From: Clostridia bacterium | GTDB taxonomy: Bacteria > Bacillota > Clostridia > Lachnospirales > Lachnospiraceae | Reading direction: 5' to 3' | Assembly: GCA_910576205.1 (NCBI GenBank) | Contig: CAJTHL010000002.1 | Span: forward strand, 248,001-312,000 | DNA length: 64,000 nt | In this document: positions 18,540 through 26,450 of the stretch, piece after piece | How the letters are laid out: the number at the start of each line of letters is the position of its first letter | Position numbering within the stretch: position 1 is the first letter of the stretch | Program-made: the position numbers and the translations under genes | Notes under the pieces: model-generated | The model's input: only the letters and a program-made list of their open reading frames with translations | Database searches by the model: none | Told to the model about the DNA's origin: nothing

Positions 18540-19616
18540 TCAGCGCTTCTCAAAGGAAAGCAAGGCAGGTTCCAGAAGGCCGTAGTCATTCCCATAAAAT
18601 ACGGTGTGATTCAGCATCCCTTCCCGGGATTTCTCCTCGTCCCAGGTATAGACGCTGCGCTCCACAAGGCCGTCCCCCCTCCTCTCCTCCACCATAAAGT
18701 ATTCCGCGGTCTCCTGGAGGGTGAAATGCTCCTGCCCTCTCTTCACCGTGGTCTCCCCCAGAAAACCGTCCCCGGCATCCCACTCCTTTACCGTGACCGA
18801 CGTTGTCTCCACATCCACCGCCAGACGCACCGTGAACTCCTGCCCTGTGGAAATCTCCTTTCCGTCCACCCTTTTCTTTTGTTCCTCCTTGTAGCTTTGG
18901 GAATATACGCCTCCCGGACTTGTCTTCCCGCTGTTCCAGAAGCCTCCCGCGCCGCCCAGAATGGCGTAAATGCTTCCGTCCGGCCTCTGGTAGACCGGAT
19001 TCATATGGACGGTCACATCCGCGTTCTGGCAGACAGACACCGTACCCTCCACACGGTTAAATTCCCCGGTATCCGTGGTACTGCTGTCCGCCTTCATATC
19101 CGTCATTACTCCGGTGGAAGTAAAATGCAGGTATTCCCCAGCTTCATCCTGTCTCCGGCATCCTGCCAGAAGGGACGCTCCTTCCAGACCCTTAAACACA
19201 ATGTCCCCGCTCTCCTGCCAGAGGCCCTCCACCTGTATCCCGGGCTTATCCTGGGGGAACCGGATATTCGCCCCGTCTTTCATCTGCAAGAGCTCCTTCT
19301 CTGTAAGGACAAGGCTTTCGGGCTTTGTCCCCGCCTGCCCCCACGCTTCCCGGCAGGCGTCCTCCTGCTCCCGGGTAGTGACCAGAATGCCGCAGAGCAC
19401 ATCCTGCTCTCTGATCTCCACCTCCTTTGCAAGCTGGCAGCCGGAAAGGGAAAGGAGGGCCACAGCCAGGCCCCACAGTGCGGCAGCCTTTCGTATCCTC
19501 TGCTTCCCTTCCCCGGAAGTCCCGCTTTTGCGCCATTCTCCTTTGGCGGTTCCACATTTATCCTGTTGTCCTCCAGCAGTCTGATCTTTGCTTTTGTCAT
19601 TCCATTCTCTACGCAT
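18540..19616 (-). CDS. Predicted lipoprotein of unknown function
   Basis: The 358-residue protein has an unusually long charged N-terminus (about 40 residues) before a hydrophobic signal and lipobox LSLSGCQ. The lipid-modified Cys is near residue 60. The rest is a beta-rich extracellular region with no family I recognise. The start ATG at 19614-19616 lies within the last codons of the XRE gene, whose 3' end provides a purine-rich ribosome site, so translation is coupled. It follows XRE and DUF2975 genes in one operon, suggesting an envelope role. The long cytoplasmic lead could mean the true start is further in. Confidence 0.7.
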   Translation of the reverse strand: MRREWNDKSKDQTAGGQQDKCGTAKGEWRKSGTSGEGKQRIRKAAALWGLAVALLSLSGCQLAKEVEIREQDVLCGILVTTREQEDACREAWGQAGTKPESLVLTEKELLQMKDGANIRFPQDKPGIQVEGLWQESGDIVFKGLEGASLLAGCRRQDEAGEYLHFTSTGVMTDMKADSSTTDTGEFNRVEGTVSVCQNADVTVHMNPVYQRPDGSIYAILGGAGGFWNSGKTSPGGVYSQSYKEEQKKRVDGKEISTGQEFTVRLAVDVETTSVTVKEWDAGDGFLGETTVKRGQEHFTLQETAEYFMVEERRGDGLVERSVYTWDEEKSREGMLNHTVFYGNDYGLLEPALLSFEKR

Positions 19617-19836
19617 CCTCTTCCTCCTCCAGCTGCCCGTCAAAGCGGAGAATATCCCCCACCTCGCACTGCAGATAATAGCAGATCTTATTCAGCGTCC
19701 CAAACCGCACACCCCGGGCCTTTCCGCTTCGCAGAACGGAAAGATTCGCCTCGGTAATGCCGACCCGTTTACACAACTCCCTGGACGTCATATGACGCTC
19801 CTTTAGAATTTCATCCAGGTATATCTGTATGGCCAT
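19609..19836 (-). CDS. Small XRE-family regulator (YozG-like)
   Basis: The 75-residue protein is a single helix-turn-helix domain: SRELCKRVGITEANLSVLRSG forms helices 2-3, and the rest is LRFDGQLEEEEDA. It matches the YozG type that sits beside DUF2975 membrane proteins in Firmicutes. It probably controls the inverted-repeat promoter at 20841-20907. The gene overlaps the lipoprotein start by 8 bp. The ATG follows a GGGGG stretch at good spacing. Confidence 0.9.
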   Translation of the reverse strand: MAIQIYLDEILKERHMTSRELCKRVGITEANLSVLRSGKARGVRFGTLNKICYYLQCEVGDILRFDGQLEEEEDA

Positions 19837-19924
19837 TCCCTGTCCCCCTCGTTTCAGCTCTGCAAATGTCCCGGCATTTCCACAGTCTGGACACCTGTAG
19901 TTTTCCTGCGCTTCACCCGTCCTG

Positions 19925-20827
19925 TCATATAATCATCTCGTTGTCCTGGTATAATTCCCCGGCTTCTTTAAAGTAGCGGGCCAGGATAAGGGCCGCAAAT
20001 GCTATCCCCAGAGGCAACAGGGGGAAATCCATCCGATAGCTTACGTCTGCCAGCATCCCCCGGCACAAAAACAGCGCCCCGTTCCAGATAAGGCTTACCA
20101 GCACCGATATCCGCACGGACTCCACGGCTGCTCTGGAGAGCGCCCTGGCCGCCTCCACGGCTTCCGGCGCGTAAGGCCCCTTCTCAAGAGCCCCCAGAAG
20201 CTGCCTTCCCCTGTGGAGTACGTAAAGGAACCAGGTCTGGGGAATAAGGGCCACCAGGATACGAAGCCCCGCAAACAGCCAGTCCAGGGATGTAACCGCC
20301 GCATTCCGGGAGGCCTCCCCGAAAAAGGCAGCCGCCTGGGCCCCGGCTCCCCAGAGGGCAGCCCCGCCGTAAAGAAGCATGGTACACAAAAGCAGCTTTC
20401 CAAGCCCCCGGCACAGATACTCCTTCCTGTCCAGAACAGCCTCCTGCCCCAGCTTTTCCACCAGACACAGCAGGGGATAGGAAAAAAACAACAGATACCA
20501 GAGCCCTGCCCAAAAACTCTTTATAACCGGAAGAAATTCAGCGTCTCCCCCTAAGGCTGGCGCGCTCTTGTAAAAAATATGGGGATTTACAAAGGCGTAC
20601 AGCAGATAGAAGCTGTAAACACCCAGAAGCAGGGGAAGAAGCTCCACCGCTCTCAGCCGCCTGCCCGCCTTTCGAAACCAGACTGCCTCCGCCCCCAGGG
20701 GCAGCAGGGCCAGGCACACATACAAAAAGAAGGCCAGGAGATTCCCTATGCCGCTGTGCAGGGACAGCGCGCGCAGAAATCGTCCTATGCCTTCAAAAGG
20801 AAAATACAGAAAATACAGAATGTTCAT
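19925..20827 (-). CDS. DUF2975-type membrane protein
   Basis: The 300-residue protein has about seven hydrophobic segments. Its last 40 residues (ALILARYFKEAGELYQDNEMII) carry the signature of DUF2975, here fused to a longer N-terminal part than the usual ~160-residue YoaS form. Adjacent XRE regulators are the established neighbours of the family, whose role is unknown. It is first in the operon, and its ATG follows AGGAGG 60 bp from the operator. The rest of the sequence, before residue 180, has no recognised domain. Confidence 0.75.
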   Translation of the reverse strand: MNILYFLYFPFEGIGRFLRALSLHSGIGNLLAFFLYVCLALLPLGAEAVWFRKAGRRLRAVELLPLLLGVYSFYLLYAFVNPHIFYKSAPALGGDAEFLPVIKSFWAGLWYLLFFSYPLLCLVEKLGQEAVLDRKEYLCRGLGKLLLCTMLLYGGAALWGAGAQAAAFFGEASRNAAVTSLDWLFAGLRILVALIPQTWFLYVLHRGRQLLGALEKGPYAPEAVEAARALSRAAVESVRISVLVSLIWNGALFLCRGMLADVSYRMDFPLLPLGIAFAALILARYFKEAGELYQDNEMII

Positions 20828-20840
20828 GGGCAGCCTCCTT

Positions 20841-20907
20841 AAAATTATTGTTTTTCGATAATTCTATACATAGCATATCATATAAATTATCGAAAAACAA
20901 TAATTTT
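20841..20907 (-). promoter_or_regulatory. Paired palindromic operator and promoter of the DUF2975-XRE operon
   Basis: Two 23-bp arms (20841-20863 and 20885-20907) are perfect inverted copies separated by 21 bp. Each arm contains the near-palindrome TTATCGAAAAACAATAA, so two regulator sites face each other. On the minus strand a TTGTTT -35 lies in the upstream arm and a TATGCT-type -10 lies between the arms. The site sits 14 bp before the DUF2975 start and 8 bp after the GNAT stop. Confidence 0.7.
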
Positions 20908-20914
20908 TAAAGAT

Positions 20915-21337
20915 TTATTCCCACATCATAACCCACTCCTTCTCCCCGGTGGATGCATCCGTATTCTCCGCTTCCACCCGGAAACCCTCCCGCCTGTAAA
21001 ATTTCACCGCCCTGGCATTTTTCTGGTACACGTGCAGGGTCAGTTTTTCCCGGATTTCTTTTGCGTAATCCAGAAGGGTTTTCCCAATCCCCCGGGAACG
21101 ACTGCCCTCCCGGACAAATATCCCCGCTATATACGCCCCGGAAAGCCCCAGAAAGCCTTGTATTTCCCCATCCTCCCCCAGGGATACATAAACCTCCGCC
21201 TGGGGCAGCATGGACGCTACCGCCTCCCGGCTGTCCGTCCAGTAGGCCTCCCCAATAAAATCATGGGCTTTTTTATTCGTATCCAGCCAGATCTCCATGA
21301 CCTGGCCCAGGTCGTCATGTTCCATTTTCCGAATCAT
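20915..21337 (-). CDS. GNAT family N-acetyltransferase
   Basis: The 140-residue protein has the GNAT acetyl-CoA motif RSRGIGKTLLDYAKE (residues ~80-95) and the later NARAVKFYRREGF, both typical of small-molecule acetyltransferases. The N-terminus (MIRKMEHDDLGQVMEIWLDTNKKAHDFI) is common in Lachnospiraceae. The acceptor is unknown. The start at 21335-21337 has AAGGAG upstream; longer in-frame starts have none. It is 20 bp downstream of the DUF5655 gene, probably in one operon. Confidence 0.88.
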   Translation of the reverse strand: MIRKMEHDDLGQVMEIWLDTNKKAHDFIGEAYWTDSREAVASMLPQAEVYVSLGEDGEIQGFLGLSGAYIAGIFVREGSRSRGIGKTLLDYAKEIREKLTLHVYQKNARAVKFYRREGFRVEAENTDASTGEKEWVMMWE

Positions 21338-21357
21338 AAGCGGCTTTCTCCTTTTTA

Positions 21358-21738
21358 CTAACGCTTTGCAGCGGAAAAGGCGGCGGCCTCCTTCACCCAT
21401 TCCATAAGCTCGTCGTCGATCTCCTCCGCCTCTGAAATAAGGACATGATGGGTAAAGCGGTTGGGATAAGCCTCCGTAGCCACGTCAATACGGGGAGACT
21501 GCTTCCTGTAGGATAAACCAAAGGTCACCACAATATAAACTTCAGGCCTTTCCTTTGCCTTTCGCACAGGCAGAAAGGACACAAAAGCAAAGTTGTATTT
21601 GTTGGAAAAAGAGATCTGGGTTTTCTGCACCCGGATCTTCACATCGCCTATTCCGGCTGTCACCTTCTGGACAAAAGCCTCGTACAAGGGCAGCGCCGCA
21701 GGCATCCTGTCAAAAAAGACAAGCACATCCCGGGTCAT
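21358..21738 (-). CDS. DUF5655-like protein
   Basis: The 126-residue protein fits DUF5655: a short N-terminal helix, then QKTQISFSNKYNFAFVSFLP and the mid segment RIDVATEAYPNRFTHHVLIS. It is presumably a small cytosolic protein; role unknown. The ATG at 21736-21738 lies one base past the stop of the upstream DHH gene, and its GGAGG ribosome site lies in that gene's end, so coupling is likely. Confidence 0.75.
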   Translation of the reverse strand: MTRDVLVFFDRMPAALPLYEAFVQKVTAGIGDVKIRVQKTQISFSNKYNFAFVSFLPVRKAKERPEVYIVVTFGLSYRKQSPRIDVATEAYPNRFTHHVLISEAEEIDDELMEWVKEAAAFSAAKR

Positions 21739-21739
21739 T

Positions 21740-23308
21740 TTATCCTCCGTTTTGCATCCTGGAAAGGATGCCTTTTCCCTGGGGCGTAAAGCTTTCCGCA
21801 AATATGTTCCGCTCCACAATGCTGACATTTTTCAGATCGTTGTACTCTGCCACCAGGAAATCCCCCTGTTTCCCTGAATGGTAGGTGTCGGCATTTTCCG
21901 TGGGAAAGAGCTTGATTCTTCCCGTCAGCTCCCTGGCGTAAACCATCCCGTCCCCAATAATCCTGCACACCCTGGCGTAATCCGTCAGATAGTAAACCCG
22001 GCCGTTTAGCTGGCTGCGCACCGTCGGCCGGTACACCAGCCTGCGGATAAGCCCTGTGCGGCGGTAAGTTTCTTCTGTCCGCTCATAGATCTCGTCAAAC
22101 TTCTCGCTTTTCTCCAGGCGTACCTCCCCCTTCAGGCCAATGCAAAACACCAGGTCGGGCTCCACCCGCATATCCTTATCCCCTTCCAGGGTACGCAAGG
22201 TAATGGGCGTCCCTGCGGGAAGAATATCCGTTGCCTGGACATAGCCGTAAGACAGGCATTTTCTTCTGTAAACATGCATATCCCATACGTCCATGTCCTC
22301 CTTTCCCCCCACAAAAATCCGGCAGTTGTCAAAATAATTGTTGAGGCGTTCGCTGAAAAAAGCCTCCGTATGGAGGGTGGGGTATTCTTCCTCGTACAGC
22401 ACCTGGCTGATAAATCCGCCCGCCTTCTCATGATGGCCGCCGCCAGACCCAATGCCCTCCGCCAGATAAGCCGCCAGCTCGCTGGCCTGCACCTCCTTAA
22501 TGCAGCTTCGCACGGAAAATTTAATCCCTTCCCCGCACTCGTTGTACACCACGCAGGTGTGAACCTCCGCCACCTGCAGCAAAAGATCGCTGATAAGCCC
22601 CAGGATATTGGGGTCGCAGGGCTGGGAGCGGATAATGGCATACTGGTAATCTTCATTATATATGTAGCGGATAAGGGCAATGCCGGCTGTCTCCAGGTCC
22701 CGCAGGGACAGATTGGAATTGCGGAAAAGCTGAATCAGGGATTTTTCCACAGGCAGCTCCTCCCGCATATCCATATCCAGGGGATTAAAGATCTCAGAAA
22801 ACTGGTTTGTGTCCGTATAGAGCCCATAATAGAGGGCCGTCCCAAGCCTGCTGTCGGATATCCAGAATCCCTCCTCCTTCAGCATGCTCCATACCAGGGT
22901 GGAACAGCTTCCAAGCCCTGGATTGATCTCACAGAGCTCCAGATCCCGGATTTCCACCTGGTGGTGGTCAATGACCGCCGCCGTCTCCGCCGGGATCTTT
23001 GTCACGTTTCCCGCCCCGTACTGGCAGTCCACCGTCAGAAGAAGCCCCGGAAGCTTCTGTTCCGGCGCATCTTTTACCAGATTCCCGGGATTCTTCTCAT
23101 AGACAAGAGGGATCTCCAGATTTTCCAGCATCAGCCTGAGGTTTGGCTTCTGGATTTTATTCCGCCCGGAATACAGGAGGCTTACCTCCTTTCCCAGGCT
23201 CTTAAAATAGGTGTACAAGGCATACCCGGACGCAACGGTGTCCGGGTCCGGGTTGTCATGGCACTGGATGGTTATGGGGTTATATCTGCTTAAATCTGAA
23301 AGTTTCAT
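21740..23308 (-). CDS. DHH-family phosphoesterase (NrnA-like with C-terminal extension)
   Basis: Residues 1-330 form a DHH/DHHA1 unit: metal motifs HDNPDPDT (17-24), TVDCQ, IDHHQVE near 113-119, and the DHHA1 substrate motif GSGGGHHEKAGGF near 290. This family includes NrnA, which hydrolyses nanoRNA and pAp, and c-di-AMP phosphodiesterases. The last ~190 residues are an extra domain unknown to me. The start is the ATG at 23306-23308. The ribosome site AAGGAG lies in the loop of a small hairpin (23313-23330). Confidence 0.85.
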   Translation of the reverse strand: MKLSDLSRYNPITIQCHDNPDPDTVASGYALYTYFKSLGKEVSLLYSGRNKIQKPNLRLMLENLEIPLVYEKNPGNLVKDAPEQKLPGLLLTVDCQYGAGNVTKIPAETAAVIDHHQVEIRDLELCEINPGLGSCSTLVWSMLKEEGFWISDSRLGTALYYGLYTDTNQFSEIFNPLDMDMREELPVEKSLIQLFRNSNLSLRDLETAGIALIRYIYNEDYQYAIIRSQPCDPNILGLISDLLLQVAEVHTCVVYNECGEGIKFSVRSCIKEVQASELAAYLAEGIGSGGGHHEKAGGFISQVLYEEEYPTLHTEAFFSERLNNYFDNCRIFVGGKEDMDVWDMHVYRRKCLSYGYVQATDILPAGTPITLRTLEGDKDMRVEPDLVFCIGLKGEVRLEKSEKFDEIYERTEETYRRTGLIRRLVYRPTVRSQLNGRVYYLTDYARVCRIIGDGMVYARELTGRIKLFPTENADTYHSGKQGDFLVAEYNDLKNVSIVERNIFAESFTPQGKGILSRMQNGG

Positions 23309-23312
23309 GGCC

Positions 23313-23330
23313 GCATGTCTCCTTACATGC
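23313..23330 (-). promoter_or_regulatory. Hairpin presenting the ribosome site of the DHH gene
   Basis: Read on the minus strand, GCATGT-AAGGAG-ACATGC has a 6-bp stem and the Shine-Dalgarno exactly in its loop, 10 nt before the ATG. This may expose or tune the site; it may also be chance. Confidence 0.4.
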
Positions 23331-23405
23331 TACTGATTATATCATTAAAGGGGCGGCTGTTCAACTGATTTTACGGGTTCTTTCTATCTTCAAGGCGGAT
23401 GTGGC

Positions 23406-24317
23406 CTAAACAGGAGCCGGGGCGCTGATTTTTGCAGCCTGGTTTCCAGGCACCGGGTTAAACTCCACATCCCGGATTTCCGTATCCAGCTTTTTTCCGT
23501 CACAGTAAATCTTAAGCCCCATCTTTTCATCTGCATTGGAGGTAACGCAGAAAACCACATTTCCCGCCTGCCTTCCGCTTTCCAGATCCAGGCGGACCGC
23601 CCTCTTCCCAAACAGGGAGGCCGTCCCTCCAATCCCCACGGAAGAATCGTCCCCGGCACAGGGTACATAGATGGCAAAACAGTTTTCGTAGGAGCCGTCC
23701 TCCCTCTGAGTTGCATACCGGAGCACATAGGCTACGTCGTATCTGCCGCCCGCCTCCGCAAGCCACGCATCCACCTGCTCTTCTCCTGTCAGCTTCCGGT
23801 ATTCGTCCACCTCATAGGAAGTAAACCCGGTAGTGTAGCTTCCTCCTCCCGAAACGCTAAAGGAAAAAACCGCAAGCAGGATCAGAAGAGCCGGCGCAAG
23901 CAGCACCAGAAGCAGAATTTTTCCCAGCACCTTGTCTTTCTTTCTCACGGGCGCCACGAAATCTATTCTGTCCCCCGGCAAAGACGCCCCACAGTAGGGG
24001 CATACATTCCAGCCCCCCTCCACGGAAGCGCCGCAGTTTCCACAGGCGGCCTTCAGTCTGCTGCCGCAGCCTGGACAGACTGCAAACTGCTCCTGCACCG
24101 CCGCGCCACATCTGGGACATTTAAGGTTGGAATAGCTTCCCCGCACAAGCATGTAAATCACAAACCCAATCCAGGAAGGCGCCAGAAACACAATCAGCGT
24201 CCAAAGAACCGGATTCATGCCACGGTCTTTTGCGTCCCTGTATACATAGACGACGATGCACAGGGAAACCGCCAGTAAAATCACAAGAAAGAAAGTAACA
24301 AACAAACTACCACGCAT
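23406..24317 (-). CDS. Zinc-ribbon membrane protein
   Basis: The 303-residue protein has two N-terminal membrane helices (about 5-25, 35-57), with the second helix region resembling the phospholipase_D-nuclease N-terminal segment (DRGMNPVLWTLIVFLAPSWIGFVIY). Two zinc ribbons of the CPRCG ... CPGCG and CGNCG ... CPYCG type follow, then a third helix (about 133-155) and an outer ~150-residue C-terminal domain with no family I know. The ATG at 24315-24317 has AGAGGTG upstream, provided by the repeat's end. It is likely co-transcribed with the small membrane protein and ECF sigma upstream. Confidence 0.8.
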   Translation of the reverse strand: MRGSLFVTFFLVILLAVSLCIVVYVYRDAKDRGMNPVLWTLIVFLAPSWIGFVIYMLVRGSYSNLKCPRCGAAVQEQFAVCPGCGSRLKAACGNCGASVEGGWNVCPYCGASLPGDRIDFVAPVRKKDKVLGKILLLVLLAPALLILLAVFSFSVSGGGSYTTGFTSYEVDEYRKLTGEEQVDAWLAEAGGRYDVAYVLRYATQREDGSYENCFAIYVPCAGDDSSVGIGGTASLFGKRAVRLDLESGRQAGNVVFCVTSNADEKMGLKIYCDGKKLDTEIRDVEFNPVPGNQAAKISAPAPV

Positions 24318-24328
24318 TCTATTCACCT

Positions 24329-24398
24329 CTATTCCAGTACCGCATCTGTCCTCCTAAGGGCCCCTTCGCTCAGATGCTGTTTTCCAGTTCCCCATCTG
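24329..24398 (-). repeat. Interspersed repeat copy B (short form)
   Basis: On the minus strand it starts GGAACTGGAAAACAGCATCTG and ends CAGATGCGGTACTGGAATAG, with GCATCTG pairing with CAGATGC to form a hairpin. It lies between the two membrane-protein genes and supplies the AGAGGTG ribosome site of the zinc-ribbon gene. Confidence 0.7.
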
Positions 24399-24678
24399 AC
24401 CTTCCCGGGCCCTGGGGAGGCGTATTCAGATACACTACTGCCAGCATCCCGCCCCCGGACAGGGAGAAAATGCAGTATCCTACTGCCAGCCAGGTAAAAA
24501 GGGGATATGTTCCGTGAAACAGGATAGCCAGACAGAAAACAGCGATCTGCAACAGCATGCCTGCCAGCGTTACAAGGATAGTCTCCCGCTGTACTTTTCT
24601 TTGTTCCAGCTTCTCCTCCAGCAGCCGCCCGGTTAATGCAGGAGGAGCCATGGATTCAAAATCATAAATCTGCTTCAT
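24370..24678 (-). CDS. Small two-helix membrane protein next to ECF sigma
   Basis: The 102-residue protein has a charged N-terminal part (LTGRLLEEKLEQRKVQRE), then two membrane helices (about 35-57 and 64-87). It follows the ECF sigma gene and the repeat copies, and could be part of the sigma factor's control, but lacks any anti-sigma or zinc-binding motif, so this is inference. The ATG at 24676-24678 follows AGAGGTG. The gene's 3' end reaches into repeat copy B. Confidence 0.7.
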   Translation of the reverse strand: MKQIYDFESMAPPALTGRLLEEKLEQRKVQRETILVTLAGMLLQIAVFCLAILFHGTYPLFTWLAVGYCIFSLSGGGMLAVVYLNTPPQGPGRSDGELENSI

Positions 24679-24692
24679 CTTTATCACCTCTA

Positions 24693-24911
24693 TTCCAGTA
24701 CCGCATCTGCCCTTCTAAGACCCACCTGTCTGGAAGAATTTCTGCCTGCTTCGCATTCATAAATCCTTCCGGGCCTTCTCCGGGCTGATGCTGTTTCCAG
24801 TACCGCATCTGCCCTTCTAAGACCCACCTGTCTGGAAGAATTTCTGCCTGCTTCGCATTCATAAATCCTTCCGGGCCTTCTCCGGGCTGATGCTGTTTCC
24901 AGTACCGCATT
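24693..24911 (-). repeat. Tandem 102-bp interspersed repeat (copies C and D)
   Basis: Two identical 102-bp units (24693-24794, 24795-24896) are followed by the first 15 bases of a third. On the minus strand each reads GATGCGGTACTGGAAACAGC at one end and carries the inverted pair GCATC...GATGC. The sequence also forms the last ~16 codons of the ECF sigma gene. An 82-codon frame inside is a by-product. Confidence 0.9.
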
Positions 24912-25386
24912 CGGGCAAATGCTGCCTCAGCAGTTTCCGCGCTTTGTTTAACCGGGATTTCATGGTTCCAACAGGAATCCCAAGAGCACCAGCCGCCTGT
25001 TCCAGATTCATGTCCCGGAAATAAAACAGGATCACCGCCATGCGCAATTTCTCCGGAAGCTTATCCACCGCCTCATGAAGCTCCCCGTATTCCGGTTTTC
25101 CGGGAGCCCTGGCATTTTCAAAAACCCGGTCCTTCTCCCCATTGTCGGCAAAAGCGTCAAAGAAAGGGCTCCTGGCCAGCCGCCGCAGGGTATTCCGGTA
25201 GGTATTCACGCAGATCTGGGTCAGCCAGGGCTCAAAATCCCGGCTTTCGTCGAACCGGGATATGTTTTTCATCACCTTCAGCCAGGTATCCTGGTAAAGG
25301 TCATCGGCATCGTGGGGATCGGCGCAAAGGTGACGGCAAAGGCCGTACAGTCGTCGTCCATACTGCTGTATATACTGATCGATCAC
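24859..25386 (-). CDS. ECF-type RNA polymerase sigma factor
   Basis: The 175-residue protein shows sigma region 2 (DADDLYQDTWLKVMKNISRFD, -10 recognition) and region 4 (LPEKLRMAVILFYFRDMNLEQAAGALG, then GTMKSRLNKARKLL), separated by a linker, as in ECF sigma-70 factors. The GTG start has GGAGG nine nt upstream. The last residues, from ECGTGNSISPEKARKDL, are read from the tandem repeat, not from the ancestral gene. Possible regulator is the small membrane protein downstream. Confidence 0.93.
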   Translation of the reverse strand: MIDQYIQQYGRRLYGLCRHLCADPHDADDLYQDTWLKVMKNISRFDESRDFEPWLTQICVNTYRNTLRRLARSPFFDAFADNGEKDRVFENARAPGKPEYGELHEAVDKLPEKLRMAVILFYFRDMNLEQAAGALGIPVGTMKSRLNKARKLLRQHLPECGTGNSISPEKARKDL

Positions 25387-25457
25387 GCTTCACACCTCCC
25401 TTGTATACAGATACAATTCCGGAAGAGGAAAGGTTCATTTTTTATTCCCTTTTTTCA

Positions 25458-26252
25458 TTATCCCAGCGCCACATCCAGGGCCATCATCACTGTAAATCCC
25501 GCCGCAAACATAAGAGCCCCTATATTGGAATGCTTTCCCTCCGACATTTCCGGCACCAGCTCCTCCACTACCACATACAGCATAGCCCCTGCGGCAAAAC
25601 TGAGAAGATAGGGGAGAACCGGAATCGCCAGTTCCGCAGCTACTATGGTAACCACGGCCCCCAGCGGCTCCACGGCCCCGGATAAGGTTCCGTAAGCAAA
25701 AGCCCTAATTCTTCCCTTCCCCCCCACCTGCAGGGGCATCGAGATAATGGCCCCTTCCGGGATATTCTGGATTGCGATGCCAAGGGACAAAGCCAGCGCG
25801 CCTGCCAGGGAAATCGTTGTATCTCCCAGTAAAAGACCTGCGTACACGGCCCCCACCGCCATTCCCTCTGGCAGGTTGTGCAGGGTAACCGCCAGCATCA
25901 GCATGGAAGTACGTCCCAGGCTGCTTCCCGGCCCTTCCGCAGACGCCTGGGCCTCCTCTGGCAGAGGGTGCAGATGGGGAATGGTCTTATCCAGTAAGAG
26001 CAGGAACAGCACGCCGGCCCAGAACCCCAGCGCCGCCGGCCCAAAAGCCCATCTGCCCAGCTCTTCCACCTGCTCCATAGCCGGTATCAGAAGGCTCCAT
26101 ATGGAAGCCGCCACCATAACCCCTGCCGCAAATCCGGCAAGGGCCCTTTGCAGGATCTGATTCATGCCTCCCCTCAGAAAAAATACACAGGCCGCTCCCA
26201 GTCCGGTTCCCAGAAAAGGAAGCAGAATTCCTGTAAAAATCACCTGTCCCAT
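25458..26252 (-). CDS. ZIP family metal transporter (GufA-type)
   Basis: The 264-residue protein has eight predicted helices. The metal-binding helices 4 and 5 read LHNLPEGMAVG (His, Asn, Glu) and IAIQNIPEGAIIS, the standard ZIP signature. A His-containing loop (HLHPLPEE) lies between helices 3 and 4. It probably takes up Zn2+ or another divalent metal into the cytosol. The ATG follows GAGGAGG. It lies downstream of the ECF genes' region but on the same strand order, upstream of them. Confidence 0.92.
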   Translation of the reverse strand: MGQVIFTGILLPFLGTGLGAACVFFLRGGMNQILQRALAGFAAGVMVAASIWSLLIPAMEQVEELGRWAFGPAALGFWAGVLFLLLLDKTIPHLHPLPEEAQASAEGPGSSLGRTSMLMLAVTLHNLPEGMAVGAVYAGLLLGDTTISLAGALALSLGIAIQNIPEGAIISMPLQVGGKGRIRAFAYGTLSGAVEPLGAVVTIVAAELAIPVLPYLLSFAAGAMLYVVVEELVPEMSEGKHSNIGALMFAAGFTVMMALDVALG

Positions 26253-26389
26253 TTTTCACACCTCCTCGGACATGCCGTCCGCTTCTTATTTCTTATTCTG
26301 GCCTTTTCCCCTTGCTTCTATGCCATCGCTTAAAAGCAGGCAGATGCCTTGTATATCTGGAAGAATTTACCCGTGGAAATAAAAAAGCA

Positions 26390-26443
26390 GATATCCCACA
26401 GCCCTGCCACACGGCTGTCCGCCTGGCAAAGCTGTGGGATATC
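26390..26443 (-). terminator. Terminator of the cohesin-like/M60 operon
   Basis: GATATCCCACAGC (26390-26402) pairs with GCTGTGGGATATC (26431-26443). On the minus strand the stem is followed by CTGCTTTTTTATTT. It lies just past the end of the cohesin-like gene and stops readthrough into the ZIP gene. Confidence 0.85.
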
Positions 26444-26450
26444 CTGCCTT

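Noticed and set aside
18516-19757. 413-codon plus-strand frame over the lipoprotein and XRE genes
   Set aside because: Antisense to genes with a lipobox and a helix-turn-helix; no recognisable product.
22274-23293. 339-codon plus-strand frame opposite the DHH phosphoesterase
   Set aside because: Composition follows the opposite gene; no ribosome site or recognisable family.
24662-24910. 82-codon minus-strand frame made of two identical 34-residue units
   Set aside because: It lies wholly in the tandem repeat, overlaps the sigma gene and the next start, and has no ribosome site of its own.
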